A DNA stretch of 64,000 nucleotides from Aquilaria yunnanensis (taxonomy: Eukaryota; Streptophyta; Magnoliopsida; Malvales; Thymelaeaceae): contig CM077597.1 in NCBI GenBank assembly GCA_039654915.1, positions 38,538,001 to 38,602,000 on the forward strand. The letters run 5' to 3'. Positions within the stretch are counted from its first letter, which is position 1; each line of letters opens with the position of its first letter. Of this stretch, positions 35,477-47,231 are shown piece by piece. The position numbers were made by a program, and so were the translations under genes. Below the pieces are notes generated by a model. It was not told where the DNA came from. It worked only from the letters and a program-made list of their open reading frames with translations, and searched no databases.

Positions 35477-36900
35477 TACTGGTGAAACCCTAAATCGGGA
35501 TTGAGTGTTGAATCGCATGATGCTATGTGTTCGATTGGTTTTCGGCCATGATTAATTAGATTGATTCATGATGCATGAAACCGGAATTCGTAATGAACAT
35601 ATGAGATATATGAAGAAACGACACAAATTGGTTAATGAGATTAACGCGAAATTGATAGGTATGAGATACCTATATGGATTAGGATTCTTGCAATAGTTGC
35701 AAAAACCCTAGGTTTGTTCGGATTCGGCCTGTTCGGGCACCGAATGTAAGGTATATTTGGTGGCTCGAATGGAGGAGTCTCGGGTGCCTACTTTCTCGAA
35801 ATAGAAGATTTCGGGCTAAGCAATTGTAAGACAATTTGCTGACCGGCCAGCGGGACCGCCGTATGCGAAGCGCCACATAAATAAAAACTGGTTAATCAAC
35901 ACGCGAAAATTGGCATGCATCTTTGTTGAATGAGATTTGACATGATATGCTGATTAGTGTTTGAAGCATGGTGCATGGTTATAGCCCTTGATTGGTTGTA
36001 CTTGTAAATACGGCCTGCGAGTCGTGCCTTTTCTTATCACTCTCATTGTACATTCTCTTCTCACCTTACTCCCCTCGAATGTAACTCGAGGTTTCTATTA
36101 TTGATGTAATGGTGCATTATGGGCTCATCCAAGGTGGTATGTCCAAGGAGGTGACAACAAAAGGGCAGCCAAGAAAGGAAGAGAAGGAGCTTGTGAAGAC
36201 TCTTTTCTTTTCTTAGGCTTTTATGATATTCTCATTTGCTTGAGAATATCGCATAGTTTGGGCTATAACCATGTCACGTTTATTTCTTGTAAGCATGAGA
36301 TGCATGTTTTATATTTGTATGTGATGCATGTATAAAACAACCGGAGATAACAAATTGGTGAGATCAAAAGAAAAATCCCTCAAACAAATATTAAGTCATT
36401 AAATGTGATGCCTTCCAAATGTTGGCACTCGTCAAGACTTTGATCAACATTAGGTGGGTTTGCCAAAGCAAAGCACCTATGTTCATCTTGGTAAGGCGCG
36501 ATGGGATAATAGTGATATCCAAACTGCTAACTTTGGGTTCGACTTAAATAAGTCATCCTAATAGGATTAGGGACTTAGAGGCATAGAGTTGGGCTTAAGT
36601 TCATGAGATGAGCTTGGACAAGTGTTGTTCACCCAACTATCCAAGAGTTGCATAAGATGCAATTGGCAAGGAGTTGCCTACCTAAATAGCTGTAACTTGA
36701 GAGAAAAGCCAAAGCTGACTCAGGTTGTGGTCAAATATGGGTCTTGGCCCACTAGAATACCTTAGCGCCGAGGTGTTCCGAAATAATATCGAGGGTTATT
36801 ATTTTGAGGAAAATAGTGGGAGTATCGTTTAATAAAAGTCCTTATTAAATGAATTAAAATACATGACTCTTACACTGCATATTTACTGTTGTAGATAACC
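35477..36900 (+). other. Untranslated leader of Copia B1
   Basis: About 1.4 kb between the primer site and the gag ATG. No frame beyond 65 codons is seen on the sense strand. It is shared with B0. It would hold the packaging and dimerisation signals, which I cannot locate from sequence alone. Confidence 0.75.
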
Positions 36901-38694
36901 ATGGCACAAAACACATCGACACTTTCGTTGCGATCGATCCTTGAGAAGGAAAAACTGAATGGGACCAACTTTCTCAAATGGTACCGAAACTTGAGGATAG
37001 TCCTCAAACAAGAGAGAAAGGCATATGTCCTAGAGCAGCCCATTCCGAATGAGCCTGCTGCCACTGCTCCAAGAGCTGAAAGGGATGCTCACAAGAGGCA
37101 TTCTGATGATGCTTTGGATGTTGCATGCCTCATGCTTATTACCATGGAATCTGAGCTTCAGAAGCAACATGAGAACATGGGGGCGTTCGATATGATCGAA
37201 CATCTCAAAATGCTTTTCCAAGAGCAAGCTAGGCATGAGAGGTTTGAGACCTCTAAGGCATTGTTTCAGTGCAAGATGTCTGAGGGAAGTCCCGTGGGTC
37301 CTCATGTGCTCAAGATGATTGGGTACATTGAGAATCTTGAGAATTTGGGATTTGCTCTTCAGAAAGAGTTGGCTATCGATGTAGTCTTGCAATCGTTGCC
37401 TGAAAGCTACAGTCAATTCGTCATGAACTATAACATGAACGACCTTGACAAGTCCCTCCCTGAATTGCTCAACATGTTGAGAACTGCTGAGCAAAACCTT
37501 AAGAAGGCTAAGCCCATTTTGATGGTTCAAAAGGGCAAGGGAAAGGGAAAAGCTAACAAGAAGAAGGATAAATCTAATGGAAAGTCCAATGCTAGTTCTT
37601 CTTCAGCTGCACTGAAACCAAAGGGTGGTGTGGCAAAGGAAGGGGAGTGCTTCCATTGTAAGCAACCTAGACATTGGAAGCGCAACTGCAACCTCTATCT
37701 TGAAGAACTTGCTAAGGAAAAGGGAAGTAAGACTTCCACTTCAGGTATTCTTGTTATAGAGGCTAACTTTTCTACTTCCTCATCTTGGGTATTGGATACT
37801 GGATGTGGATCTCACATTTGTGCAAATGTGCAGGATCTAAGTAGAAGTAGAAGATTGGCCCGAGGTGAAGTGGACCTACGTGTTGGAAATGGAGCAAGGG
37901 TTGCTGCCTTAGCCGTAGGGACTTATGTTCTCACTTTACCTAGTGGATTAGTTTTAGAATTAGACAACTGCTACTTTGTGCCTACTATTAGTAGAAATTT
38001 GATTTCTGTTTCTTGTTTGGACAAGAAAGGTTTTTCATTTATAATAAAGGACAAATGTTGTTCTATTTATTTGAATGAAATCTTTTATGGTAGTGCTCAA
38101 CTTAGCAATGGGCTGTATGTTCTAGACCTTGAAGATCCAATCTATAATGTGAATACCAAGAAGGTCAGATTAAATGATTCAAACTTGACCTATCTCTGGC
38201 ACTGCCGCTTGGGCCATATAAATGAGACCCGCATATCCAAGCTCCATAAGGATGGACTCTTGGACTCATTTGATTTTGAATCATATGAGACATGTGAGTC
38301 ATGTTTGTTGGGCAAGATGACCAAAGCCCTATTCACAGGGCAAAGTGAAAGGGCTAATGACTTACTAGGACTCATACATAGTGATGTATGTGGCCCTATG
38401 TTTACACAAGCTAGAGGAGGTTCCCAATACTTCATTACTTTCACTGATGACTTCAGCAGATATGGCTATGTGTATCTTATGAGACACAAGTCAGAATCCT
38501 TTGAAAAGTTCAATGAATTCAAGATTGAAGTAGAGAATCAACTCGGGAAGAGTATCAAAGTGCTTCGATCAGATCGAGGTGGAGAGTACTTGGATCGAGA
38601 ATTCCTTGACTATCTGAAGGAGTGTGGTATAGTATCACAACTCACTCCACCAGGTACACCTCAATGGAATGGTGTTTCTGAAAGGAGAAATTGA
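36901..38694 (+). pseudogene. Copia B1 gag, protease and integrase core (to first stop)
   Basis: 597 codons from ATG at 36901. Residues 1-215 form a UBN2-type gag (FLKWYRNLRIVL, ACLMLITMESEL, YNMNDLDKSLPELLNML). A Lys-rich linker and a CCHC knuckle (CFHCKQPRHWKRNC, about 250-263) follow. The aspartic protease active site DTG is near 299. A GAG-pre-integrase zinc motif (LWHCRLGHIN) is near 430. The integrase core has D near 495 (HSDVCGP), D near 558 (RSDRGGEY) and E near 594 (VSERRN), spaced as expected. The frame stops at TGA 38692-38694, at a place where the family normally has Arg (CGA to TGA). The frame continues unchanged beyond it. Confidence 0.93.
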
Positions 38695-39372
38695 ACTCTG
38701 TTAGACATGGTTCGCTCCATGATGAGTCAAGCTGACCTTCCAAACTCCTTTTGGGGACATGCTCTAGAAACAGCCGGTTTTACACTAAACCGAGTTCCAT
38801 CTAAATCGGTTCAAAAGACACCATATGAGATATGGAATGGGAGGCGTCCTAATTTGTCTTCTATGAAGATTTGGGGCTGTGACGCTTATGTAAAACGTCA
38901 ATCCTCTAACAAACTAGGGCCCAAATCTCAAAAATGTCTTTTTGTTGGGTATCCCAAAGAAACAAAGGGTTACTATTTCTACAATCCCTCTGAGCAAAAA
39001 GTGTTTGTTGCTCGAACTGGTGTCTTTTTGGAGAAAGAGTTTATCTCTAAAGGAACTAGTGGGAGGAAAGTAGAACTTGAAGAAATTCAAGAACAACAAG
39101 GAGACATTGAACCTGAAATGGAACCTGAACAGACACCACAAGATGTTGTGGTTCAAGAGTCTGTTCCTGTAGCACAAAGCCCACGTAGGACTGGTAGGAT
39201 TCGGCGTGAGCCCGAGAGATATGGATTTCTCGTGACTCACACCGGTGATGTGATGCTCATGGATCAAGATGAGCCCACAACCTACCAACAAGCTATGTCG
39301 GGGCCTGACTCTGAGAAATGGCTAGTGGCCATGAAATCCAAGATGGAATCCATGTATGAAAACCAGGTATAG
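38695..39372 (+). pseudogene. Copia B1 integrase C-part and linker (between two stops)
   Basis: Same frame as the preceding segment, from codon 38695 (visible ATG at 38707) to TAG at 39370-39372. It contains VRSMMSQADLPNSFWGHAL, TPYEIWNGRRP and CLFVGYPKETKGYYFYNP. These are the usual integrase C-terminal motifs, followed by an acidic Glu/Gln/Pro-rich linker and the SRRTGRIRREP-like basic patch. The terminal stop replaces the Trp that the family usually has after YENQV (TGG to TAG). Confidence 0.9.
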
Positions 39373-40872
39373 ACTTTGGTTGACCCACCTGAAGGGGTAA
39401 AACCCATAGGGTGCAAATGGGTTTTCAAGAAGAAAACTAACATGGATGGTAATGTGATTACCTTTAAGGGACGATTGGTCGCAAAAGGTTTCAAGCAAAT
39501 TCATGGTATTGACTATGATGAAACTTTTTCACCAGTTGCTATGCTTAAATCCATCCGAATTTTGTTTGCTATTGCTGCACACTATGATTATGAGATATGG
39601 CAAATGGATGTCAAAACTGCATTCCTAAATGGAAAGCTACTTGAGGATGTGTACATGACACAGCCTGAGGGTTTTGTCACTCCTGGGAATGCCAATAAAG
39701 TGTGCAAATTGCAAAGGTCCATTTATGGACTGAAGCAAGCTTCTCGAAGTTGGAATCTTCGTTTTGATGATGCAATCAAAGAGTTTGGTTTTATCAAAAA
39801 TAAAGATGAACCTTGTGTCTACAAGAAGGTTAGTGGGAGCACTATTGTCTTCTTGGTGTTGTATGTAGATGACATACTACTCATCGGGAATGACATTCCT
39901 GAGCTACAGTCTGTGAAGACTTGGCTAGGGAAATGTTTCTCTATGAAGGACTTGGGTGAAGCAGCCTATATGTTAGGCATCAGGATCTATAGAGATAAAT
40001 CTAGAAAGCTTCTTGGCCTAAGTCAAAGTACATATATTGACAAGGTGCTAAAGAGGTTTAGCATGCAAGATTCCAAGAAAGGATTCTTGCCCATGTCACA
40101 TGGTATCACTCTTTCTAGATCTCAGTGTCCGAGTACAACCGAGGAGAGAGAGCGCATGAGTAAGATTCCATATGCCTCAGCAATTGGATCTATCATGTAT
40201 GCCATGATATGTACTCGTCCCGATGTCTCATATGCTTTGAGCATGACGAGTAGGTACCAATCGAACCCTGGTGAAAGTCACTGGACAGCTGTTAAGAACA
40301 TCCTTAAGTACTTACGAAGGACTAAGGATGCATTCTTGGTCTTTGGAGGTGAAGATCAGCTCGTTGTAAGGGGTTACACCGATGCAAGCTTCCAATCCGA
40401 TAAGGATGATTTTAGATCGCAATCTGGTTATGTGTTTTGTATTGGTGGTGGTGCTGTAAGCTGGAAGAGTTCAAAGCAAGAGACAGTAGCTGACTCTACA
40501 ACAGAATCTGAGTACATTGCCGCCTCTGATGCTGCGAAGGAGGCAGTTTGGATCAAGAAGTTCATCACTGAACTTGGAGTGGTTCCAAGCATTGTTGACC
40601 CGATAGAGCTCTATTGTGACAACAATGGAGCAATCGCACAGGCTAAGGAACCTCAATCTCACCAGCGATCCAAACACATACTTCGACGCTATCATCTCAT
40701 CAGGGAGATCATCGAGAGGGGTGATGTAAGGATATGTAGGACTTCGACAGACAGCAACATTGCTGATCCACTGACAAAGCCCCTTACGCAGCAGAAGCAT
40801 GATAGCCATTCTAGGTCCATCGGTATTAGATACATGGATGATTGGCTTTTAGTGCAAGTGGGAGAATGTTAG
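39373..40872 (+). pseudogene. Copia B1 reverse transcriptase and RNase H
   Basis: The 500-codon continuation of the same frame; an internal ATG at 39376 is unlikely to be used. RT motifs are KWVFKKKTNMDG, RLVAKGFKQIHGIDYDETFSP, WQMDVKTAFLNG and the catalytic YVDDILLIGN (about residue 988 of the whole polyprotein). RNase H motifs are GYTDASFQSD, SSKQETVADSTTESEY, YCDNNGAI and HILRRYHLIRE. The stop TAG (40870-40872) lies just inside the 3' LTR. No internal stop is seen, so this part could still encode a normal RT-RNase H. Confidence 0.93.
40853..40866 (+). other. Polypurine tract of Copia B1
   Basis: Purine-rich GTGCAAGTGGGAGAA directly precedes the 3' LTR, inside the last codons of pol. Confidence 0.8.
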
Positions 40873-42281
40873 TATTGTGCCCAAAAGGCCAATCATGAGA
40901 TGATTGTATTTTTACACACTGAGTCATGATATTTTATTGAGGCATTAATCCAGCAATTATGTTTGTTGTTTTGTTCCTGCGTAACGTAATAAACATAATT
41001 GTAACCCTAGAATAATGATATTCTTAAATGTCCCTAGTCTAGTATTATTGTGGAGCGGGTTGCAATAATACATAATGACTAGCATATGTGGAGACTAATA
41101 TGAGATATGTAGTCTACATATGGGTACAAGTTGGAGAACTTGTGTACTGGACCGACCCACCATGAGAACACTTCATGGATCGTTATATGAGTGTCATAAG
41201 TGATTCTCATAGTGATCATGGTATATGTAGTCCTTCGACCTAAGATCATCAAGGTTCCCTACATGTGAGTCACATACTTTGATACTTTCCTTTGTTGCTC
41301 GTAACTGAGTGAACTTGAAGGAGGTCATTGGGTATGTCACATATCATGCGGAGGGATTTGTATGATCAAGATGGGATTTGTCCCTCCTATGTAACGGGAG
41401 TGATATCTTTGGGCCCCTTGATAGAGTGAGACTTAGAAAATGCATGGCCATGCTCCGATGAGTTGATATATGATATCAATGTCGTCAGTTTAATTTGGTC
41501 TACTCGGTAATCAAGAAACCAAAGATTGGGCTATACGAGAGTGACACATTCCATGTCTTGTGCTTAGTCTTGATATCTTGGACAAAGGGACAATGGCATA
41601 TATCAGTGATGATCATAAAGGTTTAGTCGATTCACCGACAATCTTGTCACTTGGGTAGCAATGATGTGTTGCTAGACACCGCTCATTGCTTATGATCATA
41701 AATGTGATTTATGATCATTGCCAACATGGCAAGAGCCTATTGGGTCGCACACATAGAGCTATTTGGATCATTAGAGTGCATGGGCTAATTATTTGGGTTA
41801 TGGTTTCACTTTAATTTCGTATTAATAATGGGCCAAGGAGTTGAGCCATTATTAAGCTCGAAATTAAATCCTAATTGGATTAGGGCTTTGAAACCCATTA
41901 GGCCTGGAAGTTGAGTCTCACTATAAATACAACTTTTAAGTGAGAAATTCGCAGGTCTCCTTGCCCTAGCCTCCCAAAAGGACAGCCGCACTCTTCTCTT
42001 GCAATTCCTTGGAGGACGCAAGCTAGCACTGCGAGCGTAAGAGAAACGCATCTGCCGGGACGTGGTGGAAGCGTGGTGATCCCGAGAGGCTCGTGTGGAT
42101 ACCATAGAGAGCCTGAACACGTCAACTGTTCAGGTTTTGTGATTCGACTCTACAGTTGAGTGAGAGATCTCAACCGAAAATTAGGTATGAAATTTTCGAA
42201 CACCCGGTTTACCCCGTTCACTTGGATCCTGGAGGGTTTCGGTTAAATTCCGCTGCGCTGTTTGGCTCCCGAAACCCAACA
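40867..42281 (+). repeat. 3' LTR of Copia B1
   Basis: 1415 bp, nearly identical to 34048-35463 with about six differences including one single-base length change (CCGTTTCAC versus CCGTTCAC). It is followed by GTACT, the right target duplication (42282-42286). Confidence 0.95.
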
Positions 42282-42286
42282 GTACT

Positions 42287-44102
42287 TACCATATTGAACA
42301 TAGTAGAGAGAAGTCAATAGTTAGAAGCCTCGTTAGTGAAGATATTAGTTGAGCTAGTTAAAGCCCAGAGTTCGAACATTTCATGTGACCCTAGTGCCTT
42401 CAAAAGAAATGGCTCATGATCTGTGAGATTGGTCAAGGCTGAAGGGTAGGCTTACAACTCCACGGGATAGGACTAATCCCAAAGTGCATAGTGTAGTGCA
42501 CTAAGTGGGGTTGTAGTGGATGAGCCACCCAAGTGATTTTCCATGGCTAACCGCCTCCCAATACTTAACTAAAGTTAGTTATCCTACCAAGTAAATTGAG
42601 TGGATATGGCAAAGCTGAGGGTACATCGTAACAATGAGAGGTCGGCATGGTGTGGTTATGGTATGGTAGTTAAGCAATGGAAGGTGGATACGGTTCTTTG
42701 TAACCATAGTTTAGGTGGGTAACGGTTTTCATGGAGATGCTAGTTAGTGTTAAAGGCCAAGAGGCCTAAGATGTGGTCGAGGAGTTGAGTAAGAAGGCAA
42801 GCAGGTTAGAGCCTAAGAAAGGGGGTTGAGGTGTCTAGTCAACTACTAAGCCAAAGATACCTAGGTTGGCCCAGAATGTAGTGGTACCTTGTAACTCAGC
42901 TAAGGGCCCCATAGGCTCTTTAGCACGTGGTAAGTTTGGTGGCTGAGAAGCAAATGTACTAGGAACACACCCGAGAAGCTAATCTTGTGCATGTAGTGTG
43001 TTGGGCTCTGAGTGCATGAAAGTGAAGGGACTGAGTGTGTTGGCTATGGGCTCTAAGGATACTCCGAGTAGAGTAATTGAAGCATCATGACCTTTGACTT
43101 GGGTAGCCTCTCAGTAGCTAAATCGCCAAGTGCTAGGTGGCCTAGGCCAAGGGGGCACGGATAAGGCCCAAGCACTGCTAGCTGCTTGGAGGTGTTGGCA
43201 CTCATGCCAAAAAGGTTTTCTCTTGCAAGATTGCAGGTGTAAGAGGCTCCGGAGTAGCAAAAGTAGTAGGATCATCATGCTCAAGTGGTGTATGGGTATC
43301 CAGCCTAGTGCACGGGTATATCTGATTCATAAGGGCCATCTGAGGGGAGCATTAGAAGACTTGTACTTTAGGCTAGGCTGAGACATTCAATTCTTGGTAG
43401 TTCATTCATTTGGAAGAGCCCTAGAGTATGGTGGAGCTTGGAGTAGAGTATACATAGGAGTGCTAGTGGTGTATGTGGGAAGCCCACAGTACACTAGTGA
43501 CACTTAGTTTAATGATTATTTGGAGTTGTTGGGTACCAATCCCAGAGTAAAATACTAACTGTGTAAGAGTTAGTGGATAAGTTTCATACTTGTTAAGCTA
43601 GCTTGCATTAAAGGGTTTGGTATAGGAGCACGGGTGTGAAACCTAGAGTGGAACTTTTTTAGTATGAGTGCTAACGAAAAAGTTTAACTTGTTAAGTTAG
43701 CTAACACTAGTGTGTTCTAGCACAAAGGAAATAGTGAAGGAAGTCTATTGGTGCTACACTTTCAATTAGACCCTCTCAGTGTAAGGATAGTGGACAGGCT
43801 TTCAAAAGTTTGTTAAGTTATCTTACACTAGAGGACTCAGCATAGAGTTTGCAGAGGAAGATTCATGGTCACTGGATTTGTTGGGATAGCTTGGAGTAGT
43901 CAGCTGTCCTTTAGCAGTACTGTGTGCTGAAGGTAGGGACAGCCCATGCCAAAGTCTACGTGAATAAAAAAAAATTACAATAAGGTGTTCCGGCTGAGCA
44001 AGGTCAAGCTAAGGTGGGTAGAATAGTGAGCAGTAACCAGACTATAGTTAGGAGTGAGCACAAAGAATGGCGTTGGCCACAGTACCTATATGAGATAAGG
44101 CC
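42287..44102 (+). other. C-alpha interior, second part, with ~110-bp imperfect repeats
   Basis: About 1.8 kb without recognisable gag or pol; the best frame (43130-43381, 83 codons) has no known motif. Near 43591, 43690 and 43811 a segment recurs around TTGTTAAGTTAGCTTACACTAG, giving three imperfect copies spaced about 100-120 bp apart. The region ends at the target site of element D. Confidence 0.6.
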
Positions 44103-44107
44103 TAACC
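44103..44107. repeat. Target site duplication of element D, left copy
   Basis: TAACC, repeated exactly at 49760-49764 after the right LTR. Confidence 0.95.
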
Positions 44108-45117
44108 TGATGCGAACCCCGACGGTATAACGACCATGAAACTCGCCCAAGATGTTTTTCAAGCTCCACAAGACATCAAAGAGACTAGGTTTAAAACCCC
44201 CACCCCTAATCAACCTGTGATTAGAAACGAGAAGTATAGAACTCCAAGAACACAAGCACACTTGTGCACCAAGGCAGTCCACAAAGAACCAAAGAGAAAA
44301 CCTCTCCAAAGAGCAATATTATTTCGAAATTTTTCTGTATATTTACATCCAGAATATGTGCCTTTATATAGGCCTAAACTAGGGTTAAAAGCTGGGAAAA
44401 TTCGCAGCCTAAGTCACCTAGGAAACCTAGTTACAAAGGACTCAAGAAAACCTAGTCAAACTAGGACTCTAACACACTTTTAACACATGTTTAAGGTGTG
44501 CAGCGAATTCCTTTTATCCTAAATGACCTGAATCAATTCCATGGCCTAAATAACATCCTAAATAATGTAAATAAATACAAAAATAAAATAAAATACGTTA
44601 CAAAACAAGATTGGCCATAAAAACTCCAAAATAGCCTTCTTGCGTGATTCTGGCTTGTGTCTCCAACTTCAAGCTGAAATTCGAACTTGATGTAGCAATG
44701 ATTTCTCAAAATTCAAAGCATGAAAGTTGTAGATCTCTTTCTTAGCTTCGAAACCACACTTGAATCACACAAAATGGACTTCTAAATCGAAAGATATTCC
44801 CAAAATAATGCAACTACTTCTGAACCAGCGATAACTCGTAAATCGTGACTTTGAAGCTAAATTGGAACTCCTTATCGTGAAAAATGGGTTTCATGGTCTG
44901 CATATGATTTGTAGCTCTAGATGTTAGCTTTCCAATGAATCAAGAATCAGTCAATTATGATCTGATTGGCTCAATATATGATTTTTCCACCAGAACATCA
45001 CCAATCTATCAACATCCGAGCTTGAAGTGCACTAGTGCCTTTTTCCTTGTCAATGGTCCACTAGAAACTTTCAGTGGGTCCTTGCCTTCCTTGGTTGTGC
45101 CTTCTTTGATCGTATCA
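44108..45117 (-). repeat. 3' LTR of element D
   Basis: 1010 bp, with ends TGATGCGAACC and GATCGTATCA (near-inverted TGATGCGA/TCGTATCA). The last 109 codon-bases of the long ORF run into it from the right and stop at 45009. Confidence 0.95.
44363..44370 (-). promoter_or_regulatory. TATA box of element D 3' LTR
   Basis: The minus strand reads TATATAAA. The same octamer is in the 5' LTR at 49005-49012, which would drive transcription. Confidence 0.55.
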
Positions 45118-47231
45118 TCTCCCCCCTCCTTAGAAGGATTCGTCCTTGAATCAAAACCTACACTAGAAAAGGGAATTGAATCAATAACAATGAAATAATC
45201 AACACATAAGCACTTACTTTTCACATATGAACCAATAGCATGGAATGCTTGTGTATGGAGCTTTAATCTTGTGAAAAACTTGAACCAATATCCAAATGTA
45301 ATGATACCTCCTGGATCAAAGACAAAGCTTGAAACAATTAGCACAAAAAATCTGAATGTTTGCACAATTTTCATCTTAACTCTAGGCATCACTTTCATTA
45401 CCTTTGCCATCTCAAAAACATTATTCTCACAACAAGTAAAAGTGTAGGAATAATTTACCTTAGGGATGCTGTATGCACTCAAAACAAATGGACCTAAACT
45501 CTCACAAGTATTATGGTTATAAAAAGCACAAGTTATGCATGTCAAGACAATAGTTTGCATAGGCCATTCAACCAAACAAGAATTGAACACAATATGGCCT
45601 AAACTAATAACAAAACTAGGATGCATGAATTTCACAAAAATCCTAAGCATTTTAAATGAAACAAGATTGGAGTAGATAGGATTAAGTGAAACCAATTCAG
45701 TAGCAAACTTATTTTTGCATGTATATGCACAACAATGGATGAAATTTGTGAATGGGATGTGACATAAAACAAAGGACTCAACATACCTCCTTAAAATGCT
45801 GAATTTAAAACCAGTATTTTTACTCAAAATAAAAACTTTCAAGTTCGGACATAAAGCAAAAAGATCAAGACTCAAAAGTTTGTGTAATGCATGTGTCATG
45901 ACAAAAAGATACTTGCTGGAAATTAAAGATTGACACAGAAAAATGGGCTGAATATAAATGGGAAACAAAGAAATATGTAATGCATGGGTAACAACCAATT
46001 TATGCATGAAAAATTCCAAAGAAGTAGATTTAACTTGAGGCAAAACAAAATAATGTGAGATGGATGCAAAACAAGCAAATTCAAAAACAAAAGACTCCAA
46101 AACAGATTTTTCTTTAGAGAAACTCAAGCAATTCCAAAGATGATTTGACAAAACCAGAGAATTAGAGGCTTTAAAACCATATTTTGTCAAAGTTTCATGC
46201 TTACTTCCTTCTCTTAATCTAGTTTCATGAAAACCATTCTTCAAAATAACATTGCAAGCAAACACACATTGTTTAAGATTTTCATGCAAAATCACATCAT
46301 ATTTAAGTGTAAGGAAGAAATACATTACAGTGGTTGGACTTAGTCTCCAAGTATCTTCCTTTGGTGTAGGAACCACAAAATTTTCACCTTTGCACTTAAT
46401 CACTTTGGGTGGAGTTGCAACGATTTCATCCCCTTGAACCATAAGATAAGAAACAATGTTAGGCAAACTTTTGCAAATGAAATCACTTAGACTTACCTCA
46501 AATTGTTCCTTCTCAACCTCCTTTGTTGTTTTAATGCATGGGACATGGCTTAGAATTTTAGGAACACCAACTTCTTTAATGGGCAGCAACTCACTTGATT
46601 CTTGTAGCTCATCTCCACTTAATTCCTGAAAAGAAGACAACACAACACTAGAAAAAGACTTTGTTATGTTAGATGAAAGTATGGCTTTTTTGTAGGTCAT
46701 TCTCTCTTCACTCGGCTTGGGTTCATTGCACTCTTGTCTTCTCTCAACTTTGCACTCAATTTCTTCCCTCGGGAACTCTCCACTCTTCTTCCCCTCATGT
46801 TCACTCTTCTCACTTAATCTCTCGGTTGTTCTCTCAACTTTCCCCTCATCACTCTTGCCCTCAACTTTCCCCTCTTTTACTTTTCTCTCAACCTCACTTT
46901 GAATTTTTCTTTGATCCTCCAAGACTTGTTGTGGTGAAAGTGGTACAAACATGATTGACTTTTCTTGTGGTGGCTGAGACAAGTCTCCTTTTGTGGCTTC
47001 CATGTTTGGCTTGGGCACTTCTCTCACATCCTTACTCCATGCTCCTCTCCATGTGGAAATTCCTCCTTGACACATCTTGGATGCCTTTGCTCTCTTGATG
47101 CTCCTCTCGGCCTTAATGGCATGATGAAGCAAATCCTCCATGTTGACATATGGCACCATCTCCACTTCGTTGGCAATCTCAAGATTGAGACCATTAATGA
47201 ATCTAGCAATGGTGGTCTCCTCATCCTCCAT
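45009..47231 (-). CDS. Element D ORF2: end of gag fused to a long protein of unknown function
   Basis: 740 codons without a stop, from ATG 47231 (or by +1 shift from the gag frame) to a stop at 45009 inside the LTR. Residues 1-50 continue gag (TTIARFINGLN, MEDLLHHAIKAE). About 90-190 is very rich in Lys and Glu. About 190-330 is mixed. About 330-690 is rich in Phe, Val, Leu, Cys, Ser and His with several hydrophobic runs, some long enough for membrane segments. The polypurine tract is translated as SKEGGDD, followed by a GPLTRKKA-like basic tail. I see no polymerase, protease or zinc-finger motif. It occupies the place of pol. It could be a real protein, or a frame kept open by the T-rich, A-poor sense strand. 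Confidence 0.75.
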   Translation of the reverse strand: MEDEETTIARFINGLNLEIANEVEMVPYVNMEDLLHHAIKAERSIKRAKASKMCQGGISTWRGAWSKDVREVPKPNMEATKGDLSQPPQEKSIMFVPLSPQQVLEDQRKIQSEVERKVKEGKVEGKSDEGKVERTTERLSEKSEHEGKKSGEFPREEIECKVERRQECNEPKPSEERMTYKKAILSSNITKSFSSVVLSSFQELSGDELQESSELLPIKEVGVPKILSHVPCIKTTKEVEKEQFEVSLSDFICKSLPNIVSYLMVQGDEIVATPPKVIKCKGENFVVPTPKEDTWRLSPTTVMYFFLTLKYDVILHENLKQCVFACNVILKNGFHETRLREGSKHETLTKYGFKASNSLVLSNHLWNCLSFSKEKSVLESFVFEFACFASISHYFVLPQVKSTSLEFFMHKLVVTHALHISLFPIYIQPIFLCQSLISSKYLFVMTHALHKLLSLDLFALCPNLKVFILSKNTGFKFSILRRYVESFVLCHIPFTNFIHCCAYTCKNKFATELVSLNPIYSNLVSFKMLRIFVKFMHPSFVISLGHIVFNSCLVEWPMQTIVLTCITCAFYNHNTCESLGPFVLSAYSIPKVNYSYTFTCCENNVFEMAKVMKVMPRVKMKIVQTFRFFVLIVSSFVFDPGGIITFGYWFKFFTRLKLHTQAFHAIGSYVKSKCLCVDYFIVIDSIPFSSVGFDSRTNPSKEGGDDTIKEGTTKEGKDPLKVSSGPLTRKKALVHFKLGC
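45118..45132 (-). other. Polypurine tract of element D
   Basis: The minus strand reads TAAGGAGGGGGGAGA immediately before the 3' LTR. It is intact and strong, consistent with recent mobility. Confidence 0.9.

Larger units (their letters stand above)
34048..42281 (+). mobile_element. Copia B1: full-length, recent Ty1/Copia element
   Basis: 8234 bp on the plus strand. It has LTRs of 1416 and 1415 bp, primer site, ~1.4-kb leader, one continuous gag-pol frame (36901-40872), a polypurine tract and a perfect 5-bp duplication GTACT. I count about six differences between the LTRs by eye (~0.4%), which makes it a recent insertion. Protein order is gag, protease, integrase, reverse transcriptase, RNase H, which defines Copia. 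The UBN2-type gag with long conserved helices suggests an Angela/Tork-like clade, but the clade call is tentative. Two nonsense codons inactivate this copy. Related copies in the window are B0 and two solo LTRs at 56776-60091. Confidence 0.95.

Noticed and set aside
37030..37530. 166-codon minus-strand frame inside Copia gag
   Set aside because: Antisense shadow of the well-supported gag frame, reflecting its codon bias.
45009..47231. Calling the element D ORF2 an envelope protein
   Set aside because: Hydrophobic runs alone are not enough. I see no clear signal peptide, cleavage site or fusion-type arrangement, and the element lacks pol. Left as unknown.
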